Shown here one piece after another: positions 1 to 9,458 of a stretch of DNA of 64,000 nucleotides. Origin of the DNA: Gilliamella sp. wkB178 (GTDB lineage: Bacteria > Pseudomonadota > Gammaproteobacteria > Enterobacterales > Orbaceae); the NCBI RefSeq assembly GCF_001690705.1, contig NZ_LZGK01000016.1, forward strand, positions 62,001-126,000, in the 5' to 3' direction. Numbering within the stretch: position 1 is the stretch's first letter; each line of letters opens with the position of its first letter. The position numbers were made by a program, and so were the translations under genes. A model generated the notes under the pieces. That model made no database searches. It was not told the origin of the DNA and saw nothing but the letters and a program-made list of their open reading frames with translations.

Positions 1-236
1 GTAGCAGAAATGTGGCTGATCATTATTTGTTAACTGATACAATTGAAATGGAACGTATTGCTAAATTATTACCGTTAAGTCAAGAAATAAGACCACAATG
101 GGATGTACAGGTATTGATTGATTTAGGATTTAGTAAAATTTATCTTGAGACGAATATTTCTGAACAAGTTTGGGATCAAACCGAACTTCTTAATTATCAT
201 TCAACGCCAATGTTTATGATTAGAGCTGAAAAATAG
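1..236 (+). CDS. 3' end of an unidentified gene (5' truncated by window edge)
   Basis: An open frame runs in from the left edge and stops at TAG 234-236. The visible part is about 78 codons and ends with the residues MIRAEK. A GTG at position 12 is in frame, but nothing shows it is the true start. The segment mixes a hydrophilic stretch with LGFSKIYLETN and resembles the C-terminal end of a small cytoplasmic enzyme. A GNAT-type fold is conceivable but not supported by a motif I trust. No function is assigned. It is followed by the tRNA-Sec promoter, so it is probably not co-transcribed with the FHL genes. Confidence 0.55.
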   Translation, partial: SRNVADHYLLTDTIEMERIAKLLPLSQEIRPQWDVQVLIDLGFSKIYLETNISEQVWDQTELLNYHSTPMFMIRAEK

Positions 237-292
237 CAAATAAAATAATATGTTGAAAATAAATGTCTAATATTATTAATATATTAATTCAA

Positions 293-322
293 TTGACAAT
301 GTTAGGTTAGTCTAGTTATTAT
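293..322 (+). promoter_or_regulatory. Candidate sigma-70 promoter of tRNA-Sec
   Basis: A perfect -35 box TTGACA (293-298) is followed after 18 bases by TATTAT (317-322). That predicts a transcription start near 329, about a dozen bases before the tRNA-Sec gene. This suggests constitutive expression of the tRNA independent of FhlA. It is based on sequence match only. Confidence 0.55.
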
Positions 323-340
323 TACTATGCTTATACTTAT

Positions 341-431
341 GGAAGTTGATGAGATCTGGTGGTCTTCACGGTCTTCAAAACCGTTGTCAGCCTATCGGCT
401 GTGGTAGGTTCGATTCCTGCCTCTTCCGCCA
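341..431 (+). tRNA. selC: tRNA-Sec (anticodon UCA)
   Basis: This is the selenocysteine tRNA that reads UGA codons with SelB. The anticodon arm ACGGT-CTTCAAA-ACCGT carries UCA. A long variable arm (CAGCC/GGCTG) follows. The T loop is TTCGATT, and an encoded GCCA 3' end is present. The 5' GGAAG pairs with CTTCC. Odd point: between the T loop and the discriminator G there are 12 bases, where E. coli selC has 13, and acceptor layers 6 and 7 would be U-U and U-C. The helix therefore looks like 7+5 (or 6+6) instead of the usual bacterial 8+5. It lies tail to tail with selB, close to the other Sec genes, which supports the identity strongly. Confidence 0.93.
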
Positions 432-504
432 AGAAATAATCAACTAGTCTGATTTTTATAAGAAAAGAGTTGAATTAAATATATTAGCTTATAGTATCAT
501 TTAT

Positions 505-2292
505 TTAACATGAAAACTCTTTGATTACTTCACGTTCATTGTCAACCCTTTTTACCCAACCATCTCGTTCTAAACGATTAAGTAATGGTATAAGTTGTTT
601 TCGGGACAAGCCTGTACATTCGCGGGCGTCAGCAACACTAAATCGTTGTGATAATTTACGATTAGACATAATCTTACAAACTATATTTTGATAAATTTCG
701 CGAGTAAAAAATAGATCATTTTCAGTAGGTACTATGAGTTGTTTTTCAGTTAAACTGCGTAATAAACGTCTTATACCCACAATGGTCGTTTTGGATGCAT
801 CATAACCTTGTTCTCCGGATTCAGCAATATCATCAAGTAATTGTTGTTGGTTAGCGGGAATTTTACTATCTTGTAACTGGCTCACAGTAGTTATATTACC
901 GTCAATTTTTTGCCATTGTTTAGCTTGGCAAGCCTCTTCTGCAATTAATTCAATTAGTGCAATTGGGTAACCGGTTATTCGTGCTAATTCTTCCGCTGAA
1001 GCCATATGTACTACACTATTTAAGTAATCATCACATTGTTGTTTGAGGCTGTTTTTTGTTTCAGGAGTGATCCACCATGGACCAAAAGTAAGAGTATTTA
1101 AGGGCGGAGCTATTCCTTTTTTTTGTTGGCTATAACCATTAACAGCCAGTTGAAGCATAATTTGTGCATTAAGCCTATTAGCACTATTAATAGATAGGTC
1201 TGCTAAGATAGACTGTAATTGGTTACGTTTTTTAGTATCTATACTTTGTAACCACACAACACGACCAGCACCAATAATGTGGCTACCACCATGTTGTATC
1301 AATAATAATGGCTGACCCCAAAAAGCTGGAATAGCTTCAACTAATTGTAGCCGAGCTAGTTTACCTTCAGCATAAACATAACATTTAGCTAATACATGTG
1401 CCGTACCTAAAGCGACTTCAACAATACTTTGTTTTTTGAGAAAGGAACTAAAATTAGGATTTAATTGTACAATCCAATCCGTACTCATAGTAATAGCTTG
1501 TGGTTTAGCTACCAAGCAACTACCTTTGGTTACTAATTTTCTATTGAGTTGTTTTAGGCCAATTGCTGTCCTGCTATAAGGTTGAGCACAATTAAGTTGT
1601 TGGTGATAACTCTGTAGTGAACGAACTTTTACTGCATGATTTCCTGGAAATAGGGTTAATACATCGCCTACGTTTATTTCTCCACCACGTAACGTACCAG
1701 TAACAGTTGTACCAATGCCATTAACTGAAAAAACTCTATCTACATAAAGATGAGCTTGATTATCTAGCTCTTCCCTTTGTGGAAGGTTATTGATTTTATC
1801 AATAATCAGTTGTTTCAAGTTATCGATACCTGCACCAGTATAACTACTAACATTTATAACATCGGGAATCATATCCATTTCAGTTAAAAAATGCTCTAAT
1901 GAGTCATTTTCAACCTCTTTGAGGCGCCGCTCATCGACCAAATCAGCTTTAGTAATTACTAATATACAGGATTTTATATCCATTGCTGCAATAACATGTA
2001 AATGCTCAGTTGATAATGCCGCCCAACCATCATCAGCTGCTACTACAAATAATACTAAGTCCAGACCCCACACCGCTTTTACCATATTGCGGATAAAACG
2101 CTCATGACCAGGTACGTCAATAATACCAATTTTTTGCTGATCGGGTGTTGTAAAATAGGCAAAACCTAGATCAATAGTCATCGAACGAGCAATTTCTTGT
2201 GGTAAGTGGGATGGATGAATACCGGTGAGAGCTTCGATTAACGATGATTTACCATGATCGACGTGACCCGCTGTACCTATAACCGCATTCAT
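505..2292 (-). CDS. selB: Selenocysteine-specific elongation factor SelB
   Basis: A GTPase that delivers Sec-tRNA(Sec) to the ribosome at UGA codons marked by a SECIS hairpin. The N-terminus has the G1 motif AGHVDHGKSS (about residues 8-17), DVPGHE (G3) and the NKxD-like TKAD (G4). These are followed by beta-barrel domains and a C-terminal winged-helix region for SECIS binding. At 595 aa it is close to E. coli SelB (614 aa). The switch I segment reads ARSMTIDLG where E. coli has KRGMTIDLG, so Gly is replaced by Ser while the Mg-contacting Thr is kept. It is the last gene of the minus-strand run fhlA-selA-selD-selB, 59 bp after selD. Identity is firm. Confidence 0.95.
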   Translation of the reverse strand: MNAVIGTAGHVDHGKSSLIEALTGIHPSHLPQEIARSMTIDLGFAYFTTPDQQKIGIIDVPGHERFIRNMVKAVWGLDLVLFVVAADDGWAALSTEHLHVIAAMDIKSCILVITKADLVDERRLKEVENDSLEHFLTEMDMIPDVINVSSYTGAGIDNLKQLIIDKINNLPQREELDNQAHLYVDRVFSVNGIGTTVTGTLRGGEINVGDVLTLFPGNHAVKVRSLQSYHQQLNCAQPYSRTAIGLKQLNRKLVTKGSCLVAKPQAITMSTDWIVQLNPNFSSFLKKQSIVEVALGTAHVLAKCYVYAEGKLARLQLVEAIPAFWGQPLLLIQHGGSHIIGAGRVVWLQSIDTKKRNQLQSILADLSINSANRLNAQIMLQLAVNGYSQQKKGIAPPLNTLTFGPWWITPETKNSLKQQCDDYLNSVVHMASAEELARITGYPIALIELIAEEACQAKQWQKIDGNITTVSQLQDSKIPANQQQLLDDIAESGEQGYDASKTTIVGIRRLLRSLTEKQLIVPTENDLFFTREIYQNIVCKIMSNRKLSQRFSVADARECTGLSRKQLIPLLNRLERDGWVKRVDNEREVIKEFSC

Positions 2293-2351
2293 ACAATCCC
2301 CCTTTTACTAACATCATTGATATTTATCCATTATCAACTAAATTGGTTCAA

Positions 2352-3401
2352 TTAATTTTTAACCAAAACCTCACCTGCAATATTGCAATGAGTTATTTTG
2401 CCAATAACAAATCCTTGATTACCTTGTGACCTTTCAATGGTTGCTTGTACTTGTGGCAAAACATTTTCACTACAAGCGATTAATAAACCGCCAGATGTTT
2501 GTGGATCGGTCAATAAATTACGTTGCCATAATTCAAATGAGTCTGCTAAATTAATCGCATTACCATAACTTTGCCAGTTACGATTAGAAGCACCAGTTGC
2601 TGTTCCTTGTTTGGCAATATTGATAGCACTTTCTAAAAATGGTAACTGATTAAAACTAATTTCAGCTTGGCATTTCGCAGCTCTACACATTTCTAATAGA
2701 TGACCCGCTAAACCAAATCCGGTAACATCAGTCATAGCATGTACCCCATCGATAGTAGCTATTTCAGTGCCAACTTTATTTAAGGTAGTAGTCCATTTAA
2801 TTAATTCGGCATAATCACTGGTATTAAGTTGGCCTTTCTTTAGAGCAGCAGATAACATACCTATTCCTAATGGTTTAGTTAATATTAATACATCATTAGC
2901 TTGAGCTGTTGCATTGCTTTTAAGTTGTTTGGGGTTAATCACTCCAATTGCTACCAAACCATAAACAGGTTCAAGGATATCGATTGAGTGACCACCAGCA
3001 ATAGGTATACCAGCTTGACGACAAATATTAGCTCCACCGGATAAAATATCACTAATAGCTGGTTGAGGTAATTTATCAAGTGGCATTCCAACAATTGCTA
3101 ATGCCATAATTGGTGTCCCCCCCATAGCATAAATGTCAGATAGGGCATTAGTTGCTGCTATACGGCCAAAATCATAAGGATTGTCAACAATTGGTGTAAA
3201 AAAATCAGTAGTAGCAATTACTGCTTGAGTATCATTCAATTGATAAACCGCAGCATCATCAGATGTTTCTGTTCCAATAAGTAACTCTGGTGGAATAGGA
3301 CCAACTGGTACCTTAGCTAATAATTCAGTTAGTACCGCTGGGGATATTTTACAACCACATCCTCCACCATGAGAGAATTGGGTTAATTTAATTTCTTCCA
3401 T
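2352..3401 (-). CDS. selD: Selenophosphate synthetase (selenide, water dikinase)
   Basis: Makes selenophosphate from selenide and ATP, the selenium donor for SelA. At 349 aa it is a normal family length. The N-terminal catalytic segment GGGCGCKIS places Cys15 and Lys18 at the positions of E. coli Cys17 and Lys20. The residue is Cys, not Sec, so this gene needs no recoding. Asp-rich ATP/Mg motifs such as ETSDDAAVY and the ITGFGLAGH-like TDVTGFGLAGH follow. It sits between selA (47 bp upstream) and selB, in an order that keeps the three Sec biosynthesis and decoding genes together. Confidence 0.96.
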   Translation of the reverse strand: MEEIKLTQFSHGGGCGCKISPAVLTELLAKVPVGPIPPELLIGTETSDDAAVYQLNDTQAVIATTDFFTPIVDNPYDFGRIAATNALSDIYAMGGTPIMALAIVGMPLDKLPQPAISDILSGGANICRQAGIPIAGGHSIDILEPVYGLVAIGVINPKQLKSNATAQANDVLILTKPLGIGMLSAALKKGQLNTSDYAELIKWTTTLNKVGTEIATIDGVHAMTDVTGFGLAGHLLEMCRAAKCQAEISFNQLPFLESAINIAKQGTATGASNRNWQSYGNAINLADSFELWQRNLLTDPQTSGGLLIACSENVLPQVQATIERSQGNQGFVIGKITHCNIAGEVLVKN

Positions 3402-3448
3402 TGTTTACTCCTTTGATTTTTATTGGCAAAAATGCTATTTCTACGTAA

Positions 3449-4801
3449 TTAAAAATCGATTTCAGTTGTTAAGATAGTTAAGTAATCTTTGACTATTGAC
3501 AACTCTTCATCAGATAAGGTTACTGGATAAAGTAGTACTTGGTCGTTTTGTATAACTCCAATGATAGGTGGATTATTGTTACGCAGGCGCTCAATTAAAG
3601 TACTGGTATGTAAATTACTGTTTATTGAAATAGCCCAAGTATCAAATTGTGCACGCGGTGTGCTGCCCCCCCCCACCATAAATTTAGTTGCCTTTAAAAC
3701 TAATTTTTCAGGTGCAATATCAGCTAATTGTTTAGCTCTTGCCAAATGCCATGATAAAGGTTGATTAATGAGTAATTCGACTGAATTATCAGCTTTACCA
3801 TCACGATTTAAGCGGTGAATTAATATTTTTTCCAATAAAGCATACGTTTCTTTACCTGGTCTTAATACTCGCATCATAGGATGTTTACTAAGTTTGTTGA
3901 TCTTATCTTTTTTCCCTAGGATAATTCCGGATTGAGGTCCACCAAGAATTTTATCACCAGAAAAGCAAATCAAATCTGGTTCGATTTTTAGGTAATTATT
4001 AACGGACAATTCACTTGGTATTGCGGCAAGATGATTACCAGAACCCTGATCAATAACTAACATAACATGTTCAGGTAGATTAGCAGCCAGCTGTTTGATA
4101 TCAACGTGTTGACTAAATCCTTCTATGTAATAATTGGATTGATGAACTATTAACACTATTGCAGTATTATCATTAATGGCATTTAAATAGTCATCGATGG
4201 TAGTAATATTAGTGGTACCTACATCGCGTAGAATTGCACCAGAATCAGCTAAAATATCCGGAATGCGGAAACCACCACCAATCTGAATTTGTTCACCTCG
4301 CGAAACAATTACTTCTTTACCTTCAGCAAAGGTTTTTAAAATAAGATGTAAGGCTGCTGCATTGTTATTGACTATAATGCTAGATTCACCACCAAAGTAA
4401 GCTTGTAAAACTTGATTTAATAACCCCATCCGATTACCACGTTTGCCATTAAGTAAGTTCAATTCAAGGTTAGAGTAATTACAAACAATGTCACCTACTT
4501 CCTGCCAAATCGCTTTAGGTAGTGGGGAACGCCCAAGATTAGTATGCACTACAATACCAGTTGCATTAATAATTGGTTGAATACGGATTTTATTTTGGTA
4601 GGCTAATTTTACTAAAATTTTGTCTAGAAGAAGTGTAATATCTACTGATTGGTTGGTTTGCACTAATTCATTGCGATACTCTTTGACTTGTGTTTTTACT
4701 ATTTCGGCAACTATAGTACGGCTTAATAAAGTGAAATAGGCTTCAATCTCAGGAAGATTGAGTAGTTTTTCAATTGGTGGGATCTGTGATAATTGCCTCA
4801 T
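3449..4801 (-). CDS. selA: L-seryl-tRNA(Sec) selenium transferase
   Basis: A PLP enzyme converting Ser-tRNA(Sec) to Sec-tRNA(Sec) with selenophosphate. At 450 aa it is near E. coli SelA (463). The PLP lysine lies in SGDKILGGPQSG (Lys284 by count), and the TGIVVHTNLGRSPLP motif is near residue 80-95. It starts only 10 bp after the fhlA stop, so translational coupling to fhlA is likely. An uninterrupted run of nine Gs (minus strand; plus positions 3666-3674) encodes part of the VGGGS segment near residues 376-380, unusual in such AT-rich DNA and prone to slippage. Confidence 0.96.
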   Translation of the reverse strand: MRQLSQIPPIEKLLNLPEIEAYFTLLSRTIVAEIVKTQVKEYRNELVQTNQSVDITLLLDKILVKLAYQNKIRIQPIINATGIVVHTNLGRSPLPKAIWQEVGDIVCNYSNLELNLLNGKRGNRMGLLNQVLQAYFGGESSIIVNNNAAALHLILKTFAEGKEVIVSRGEQIQIGGGFRIPDILADSGAILRDVGTTNITTIDDYLNAINDNTAIVLIVHQSNYYIEGFSQHVDIKQLAANLPEHVMLVIDQGSGNHLAAIPSELSVNNYLKIEPDLICFSGDKILGGPQSGIILGKKDKINKLSKHPMMRVLRPGKETYALLEKILIHRLNRDGKADNSVELLINQPLSWHLARAKQLADIAPEKLVLKATKFMVGGGSTPRAQFDTWAISINSNLHTSTLIERLRNNNPPIIGVIQNDQVLLYPVTLSDEELSIVKDYLTILTTEIDF

Positions 4802-4811
4802 AAATACTTTC

Positions 4812-6950
4812 CTATGAATCTTCTTGTATAACTTCTTTAGCAGAAATATTGAGTTTTTGCATTCTTGAAAGTAGCGTTGTTCGCTTAAGTCCTAATTTCA
4901 TTGCTGCCCCTTTTGGGCCGGCAATAATACCATTAGTTTCTTTCAAAACTTGGATAATTTTTTCACGTTGTACTATATCAGTATGACTAAAATGATTATT
5001 TTCTAAATCTAGTGGCGATGCTTTTTTAACGATCGGCTCTTTTAAATTAGTACGATCATTAACCAGAAAAGATTGCATATTTAAGTTTAAGTTATGCCCC
5101 TTAGTAAGAATTACCGCACGTTCAATAACATTAGCTAATTCTCGAACGTTACCTGGCCAATCATAATCACATAACTGTTGTAATGTTGATGAAGCAATAC
5201 TATCTATTTCTCGCTTCATTTGGTGTGCAAACTTCTGAGTAAAAAATTGTGCCAAAATCGGTATATCTTCTTTACGCTCTCTTAATGGAGGAATATGAAT
5301 TGGAAAAACATTTAAACGGTAATAGAGATCTGCTCGGAATGTTTTATCAGCAACCATTTGTTCTAAATCACAGTTTGTGGCAGCGATTACCCGGACATCG
5401 ACCGGAATCGTTTTATTACTTCCTAATCTTTCTATTTCTTTTTCTTGTAAAACTCGCAGTAATTTAGGTTGTAATTCAAGTGGAATATCACCAATTTCAT
5501 CTAATAATAATGTGCTACCTTGCGCAAGTTCAAAACGACCAATTCGTTGAGCATTAGCATTAGTAAAAGCTCCACGTTCATGCCCAAATAATTCACTTTC
5601 CAGTAGATTTGCCGGCACAGCAGAACAATTTATTTTGATCATCCTTTTGTTATGACGTGAACTACGTTGATGTATTGCTTTAGCAAATAATTCTTTTCCG
5701 GTACCGGTTTCTCCTAATAGCAAAACTGAACTTGAACTATCCGCTACCATTTCAACTTGTTCTAATACTTTTTGCAGAGCTTTGCTTTGACCAACAATTT
5801 CCCTATATGAATCAAATAGATGAATTTCTTCCGATAAATATTGATTTTCATTAGTTAATGAGTGATTTAAATTCGATACATGTTGATAAGTTTGAATATT
5901 ATCAACTGCTATAGTAATACGATCGGCGATACGTTTAAATAAATTAATATTATCATCATTAAAAACTTCATCATGACTATGAGCCAGTAAAAGAGCTCCT
6001 TTTTGTTGATTGGTCAAATTCAATGGTAAGCAATATAATTTACGTAAACCAACATCTAACATCATATTGAGTAAAGTATTTTTACTATATTGTGTGTGTA
6101 ATTCCTCGATAGAATGTATATCTAAAGGTGAGTAAGATGTTAATTTTTTTATAAATGATTGGGGGAAGTTAAGTGATAAACATTGTTGACTATACTTAGT
6201 ATCTGAAAGACGATATGTAGAATAGAGTGGTTGTTGCGCTTGTTCGCTAGTAGGAACAATCAATCCAATATAATCAATATTGAAAAATTCGATCATATCA
6301 TGTGCAACTGATTTAATCATTTTTTCTAAATCATGAATAGATATTGCTGTATTCGTTATGCTAACTAAAATATGATCTCGCAAATGTTCATGTTCAAAAA
6401 AAACCTTTTCACCTTTAATTTGTTCAATGGTAAATAAATTAGTAATGATCTGAGCTACTAGATCTGCGAGTTGTTGTAGACTTGCAATCTCACTAGTAGT
6501 AAAACTATTCTCATTTGTTCGTAAAAAATGTAAGGCACAATGGCAATCATTTGACCAATATAATGAAAAATGGTAACAATTTTGCACGTCTTGATAATAA
6601 GTAGTGGGTATTACATCTTTTAGAAAAAGTTGGTAAGTAGTATGGTTATAATACATTGGCACCGAGGAAAGTTCACAATGAAAAACTTTATTATTATCAG
6701 AAGATGTTTGTGACCAGACTCCTTTTTGTTCGGTTTTACTATCAATATTAAATAGTGTTAAAGTCGAAGGGGATAGAGTTTCGATAATAATATTGATACG
6801 ATCTATTTGCACAAATTTTTTACACAGCCTGTTTATATTATCAAGACAAGCAAAAATTGCCTGATTTAATGAGGCTAAGTCAAAAAATTGATGTTTAGTA
6901 TGCACTGTCAGTAACCATATTAATTTACTCCAGACTATAATAGTATACAA
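4812..6950 (-). CDS. fhlA: Formate hydrogenlyase transcriptional activator (sigma-54 dependent)
   Basis: Formate-sensing enhancer-binding protein that activates sigma-54 promoters of FHL genes. The first ~380 residues look like the two GAF-type sensory domains of FhlA. A AAA+ domain follows with Walker A GETGTGKE, GAFT loop (ERGAFTNA) and LLDEIGDIPLELQPKLLRVLQE. A Fis-type helix-turn-helix ends the protein (GPKGAAMKLGLKRTTLLSRM). The C-terminal half tracks E. coli FhlA (692 aa) closely. The start is uncertain: the longest frame begins at TTG 6950 without a clear Shine-Dalgarno, GTG 6905 is an alternative, and the only well-placed GGAG serves an out-of-frame ATG at 6918. It lies between hypF and selA. 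Confidence 0.93.
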   Translation of the reverse strand: MYTIIVWSKLIWLLTVHTKHQFFDLASLNQAIFACLDNINRLCKKFVQIDRINIIIETLSPSTLTLFNIDSKTEQKGVWSQTSSDNNKVFHCELSSVPMYYNHTTYQLFLKDVIPTTYYQDVQNCYHFSLYWSNDCHCALHFLRTNENSFTTSEIASLQQLADLVAQIITNLFTIEQIKGEKVFFEHEHLRDHILVSITNTAISIHDLEKMIKSVAHDMIEFFNIDYIGLIVPTSEQAQQPLYSTYRLSDTKYSQQCLSLNFPQSFIKKLTSYSPLDIHSIEELHTQYSKNTLLNMMLDVGLRKLYCLPLNLTNQQKGALLLAHSHDEVFNDDNINLFKRIADRITIAVDNIQTYQHVSNLNHSLTNENQYLSEEIHLFDSYREIVGQSKALQKVLEQVEMVADSSSSVLLLGETGTGKELFAKAIHQRSSRHNKRMIKINCSAVPANLLESELFGHERGAFTNANAQRIGRFELAQGSTLLLDEIGDIPLELQPKLLRVLQEKEIERLGSNKTIPVDVRVIAATNCDLEQMVADKTFRADLYYRLNVFPIHIPPLRERKEDIPILAQFFTQKFAHQMKREIDSIASSTLQQLCDYDWPGNVRELANVIERAVILTKGHNLNLNMQSFLVNDRTNLKEPIVKKASPLDLENNHFSHTDIVQREKIIQVLKETNGIIAGPKGAAMKLGLKRTTLLSRMQKLNISAKEVIQEDS

Positions 6951-7131
6951 AAAATAGGGTTATTTGGGAATAAACGGACAATAATTCATCTTATTTATTT
7001 GATAACTCACATTAATCGATTATTTCTGGTACTTTTAGATTAATATGGGTATTTTTATATGAATTTTAAACGCCTAAGATTATATTTAATTAAGCCTGTT
7101 AAACATAATATTATTATTAGTTTAATTATGA

Positions 7132-9423
7132 TTAATATATGTTTAAAGCGTTAGCAATAACTGCTTGCCCTAAAGCAATTCCACCATCATTGGCAGGAAA
7201 TTGACTTGGAAATAGTAATTGATATTTAGGTAGTGCTTGTTGTATTAATTGGCGGAGTAACTGATTGTGCATTACTCCACCACTTAAAACAATAGTAGTG
7301 AGTTGATATTGTTGGGCTGCTATTTTGGCTAGTTCTGCCATACCATTGGCTAAAGCGACATGAAAGGCATAAGCGCGTTCAGCTGGAGAAGCATTAAGCC
7401 TTAACCATTGTTGCCAAAATGTTTTGAGATCTAATGTCATATCTTTTTTCACTGGCATATTTACTGTGGTACGAACACCATGGTATTGCCAAGCAATATT
7501 TTCCAATTTACATGCAGCTTCACCTTCCCAACTGATTTGTGTGGGAGCAATACCAAGTGCTGCAGCTATTGCATCAAATAAGCGGCCAGTTGATGAAGCA
7601 AGTGGTGAATTGATGTTTTTTTGAATAGCTTGTGTAAGCAACTCTATATTTCCTTTAGGAATATTTGTCACTTTAGCTATTTGTTGCCAGTTATCTACAA
7701 ATTTGATTAAATGCGCAAGTAAATTACGCCATGGTTGTTTTGCTGCTAAATCCCCACCCGGCAAGGAAACTGCTGGTAATCCCCCAAAATATTGAAAGCT
7801 TTTATAATCAGCGATTAAGCATTCACCACCCCATAAACTATGATTTGGTCCATAACCTAGCCCATCAAGTACAATACCAATAACCGGTTTTCCCTTTAAT
7901 GGATAATGGTTTTCAGCCAAACAAGCAGCAATATGTGCATGGTGATGATAAATAGGTAACACTGGAATATTGAGCTGTTGGCTAAACTCTAATCCAATGG
8001 TGTGGCTAATATAGTTTGGATGCGCATCCATTGCAATTAAATCTAGCTTTGGTTGGTAAATTTTCAACCATAAATTCAATGTATCTTGAAATTGTTGCGA
8101 AATTTTGAGATCCGTCAAGTTACCAAAATGTTGACTGACAATAGCCTGTGACGATTTGGTTAAACAAAAGGTATTTTTGCGATCAGCGCCCATAGCAAGT
8201 ACTGATAACGATGATTTGAAATCAGCGGGTAAATCCACTACGTCAGGCACATAACCTCTTGCTCGCCTTAATGTTTCAATTTTAGTAGAAGTTATTCTTA
8301 TCACCGAGTCATCAGTTCGTTGGACTATATCTCTGTTATGTAATAACCAATAATCGGCAATAGTTTTTAGAGTTAATAAGGCTTGCTCATTGGTAAGTGC
8401 TGGAGGGTGATTATTCATATTCCCAGAAGTCATAACTAATGGTTTTTGATAATGCTGTAATAAGAGATGATGTAAAGGGTTTGAAGGCAACATAATACCT
8501 ATTTCATTTAAATCAGGGGCAATATACTGACTTAGTGGACTATTTGGCTTAATAGGGACAAGTACAATTGGTGCGGCAGGGCTTTTAAGTTGTTGAGTTA
8601 ATGAAATTAAATTGACATCAGACCTTACACATAGAGTTAACCAGTCTTCATTAGGTAACATAATCGCAAAAGGTTTGTGAGGGCGATGTTTCCGTTGTCG
8701 TAATCGTTGTACTGCTTGATCTTGTAATGCATCACAGGCAAGGTGAAAACCACCAATGCCTTTTATTGCAATAATATGACCATGTTTTAATTTGTCTCCA
8801 ATAAAATTAATTGATTCTGAATTATTAGCTAAAATATTATCATCAGCTGAACTAACCCATATGTGTGGACCACAAACAGGACATGCGGTGGGTTGAGCAT
8901 GAAATCGGCGATTATTTGGACTATCATATTCCTGTTGACATAGTGGGCATAACTTGAATGTAGCCATTGTAGTATTGGGTCGATCATAAGGAATTTTCTT
9001 AATAATGGTAAAGCGTGGGCCACAATGAGTACAGTTAATAAAAGGATAGAGGTAGCGCCGATCACTAGGAGTATTTAACTCTTGAAGACAAATTTCACAG
9101 GTTGCTGCATCAGGTACAATTAATGTGTCTATTATTCCCTTTTGGCTAGCAATAATACTGAAATGCATTGGAGGTTGCTGCCAATAATATGGATGAATAA
9201 CAATGCTATCAATTTTAGCTAATGGGGGGCAACGTTGTTTAAGTTGTTCAATAAAAATATCAGTTTTAATGGAATGATGCCACAAATGGATAAGTACACC
9301 TTGACTATCATTACTTACGTTACCATAAAGACCAAGTTCAGTTGCTAATTGCCAGACAAATGGACGAAAACCAACACCTTGTACTTTGCCTTTTACACGA
9401 ATCATACTACCATTTTGTGCCAT
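7132..9423 (-). CDS. hypF: Carbamoyltransferase HypF (NiFe hydrogenase maturation)
   Basis: Uses carbamoyl phosphate to carbamoylate the C-terminal cysteine of HypE, the first step in making the CN ligands of the NiFe centre. Domain order is visible: an N-terminal acylphosphatase domain (VKGKVQGVGFRPFVWQLA), a double zinc-finger region (CEICLQEL, CTHCGPRF, CPLC, CPVCGP), a YrdC-like domain (KGIGGFHLACDA, KRPHKPFAIM-like), then a Kae1-like carbamoyltransferase domain with HHHAHIAAC and VLSGGVMHN. At 763 aa it matches E. coli HypF (750). It is 35 bp downstream of hypE. After it come 181 bp without a gene, then fhlA on the same strand. Confidence 0.96.
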   Translation of the reverse strand: MAQNGSMIRVKGKVQGVGFRPFVWQLATELGLYGNVSNDSQGVLIHLWHHSIKTDIFIEQLKQRCPPLAKIDSIVIHPYYWQQPPMHFSIIASQKGIIDTLIVPDAATCEICLQELNTPSDRRYLYPFINCTHCGPRFTIIKKIPYDRPNTTMATFKLCPLCQQEYDSPNNRRFHAQPTACPVCGPHIWVSSADDNILANNSESINFIGDKLKHGHIIAIKGIGGFHLACDALQDQAVQRLRQRKHRPHKPFAIMLPNEDWLTLCVRSDVNLISLTQQLKSPAAPIVLVPIKPNSPLSQYIAPDLNEIGIMLPSNPLHHLLLQHYQKPLVMTSGNMNNHPPALTNEQALLTLKTIADYWLLHNRDIVQRTDDSVIRITSTKIETLRRARGYVPDVVDLPADFKSSLSVLAMGADRKNTFCLTKSSQAIVSQHFGNLTDLKISQQFQDTLNLWLKIYQPKLDLIAMDAHPNYISHTIGLEFSQQLNIPVLPIYHHHAHIAACLAENHYPLKGKPVIGIVLDGLGYGPNHSLWGGECLIADYKSFQYFGGLPAVSLPGGDLAAKQPWRNLLAHLIKFVDNWQQIAKVTNIPKGNIELLTQAIQKNINSPLASSTGRLFDAIAAALGIAPTQISWEGEAACKLENIAWQYHGVRTTVNMPVKKDMTLDLKTFWQQWLRLNASPAERAYAFHVALANGMAELAKIAAQQYQLTTIVLSGGVMHNQLLRQLIQQALPKYQLLFPSQFPANDGGIALGQAVIANALNIY

Positions 9424-9458
9424 TTTTCCCCTTAAATACTAGTGTGTTGGTAAATTGA

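Noticed and set aside
1040..1070. TTTCAGGAG inside selB as a fourth copy of the 40-bp element
   Set aside because: The rest of the element, including the TTTYAGTATAAA block, is absent; chance match in coding sequence.
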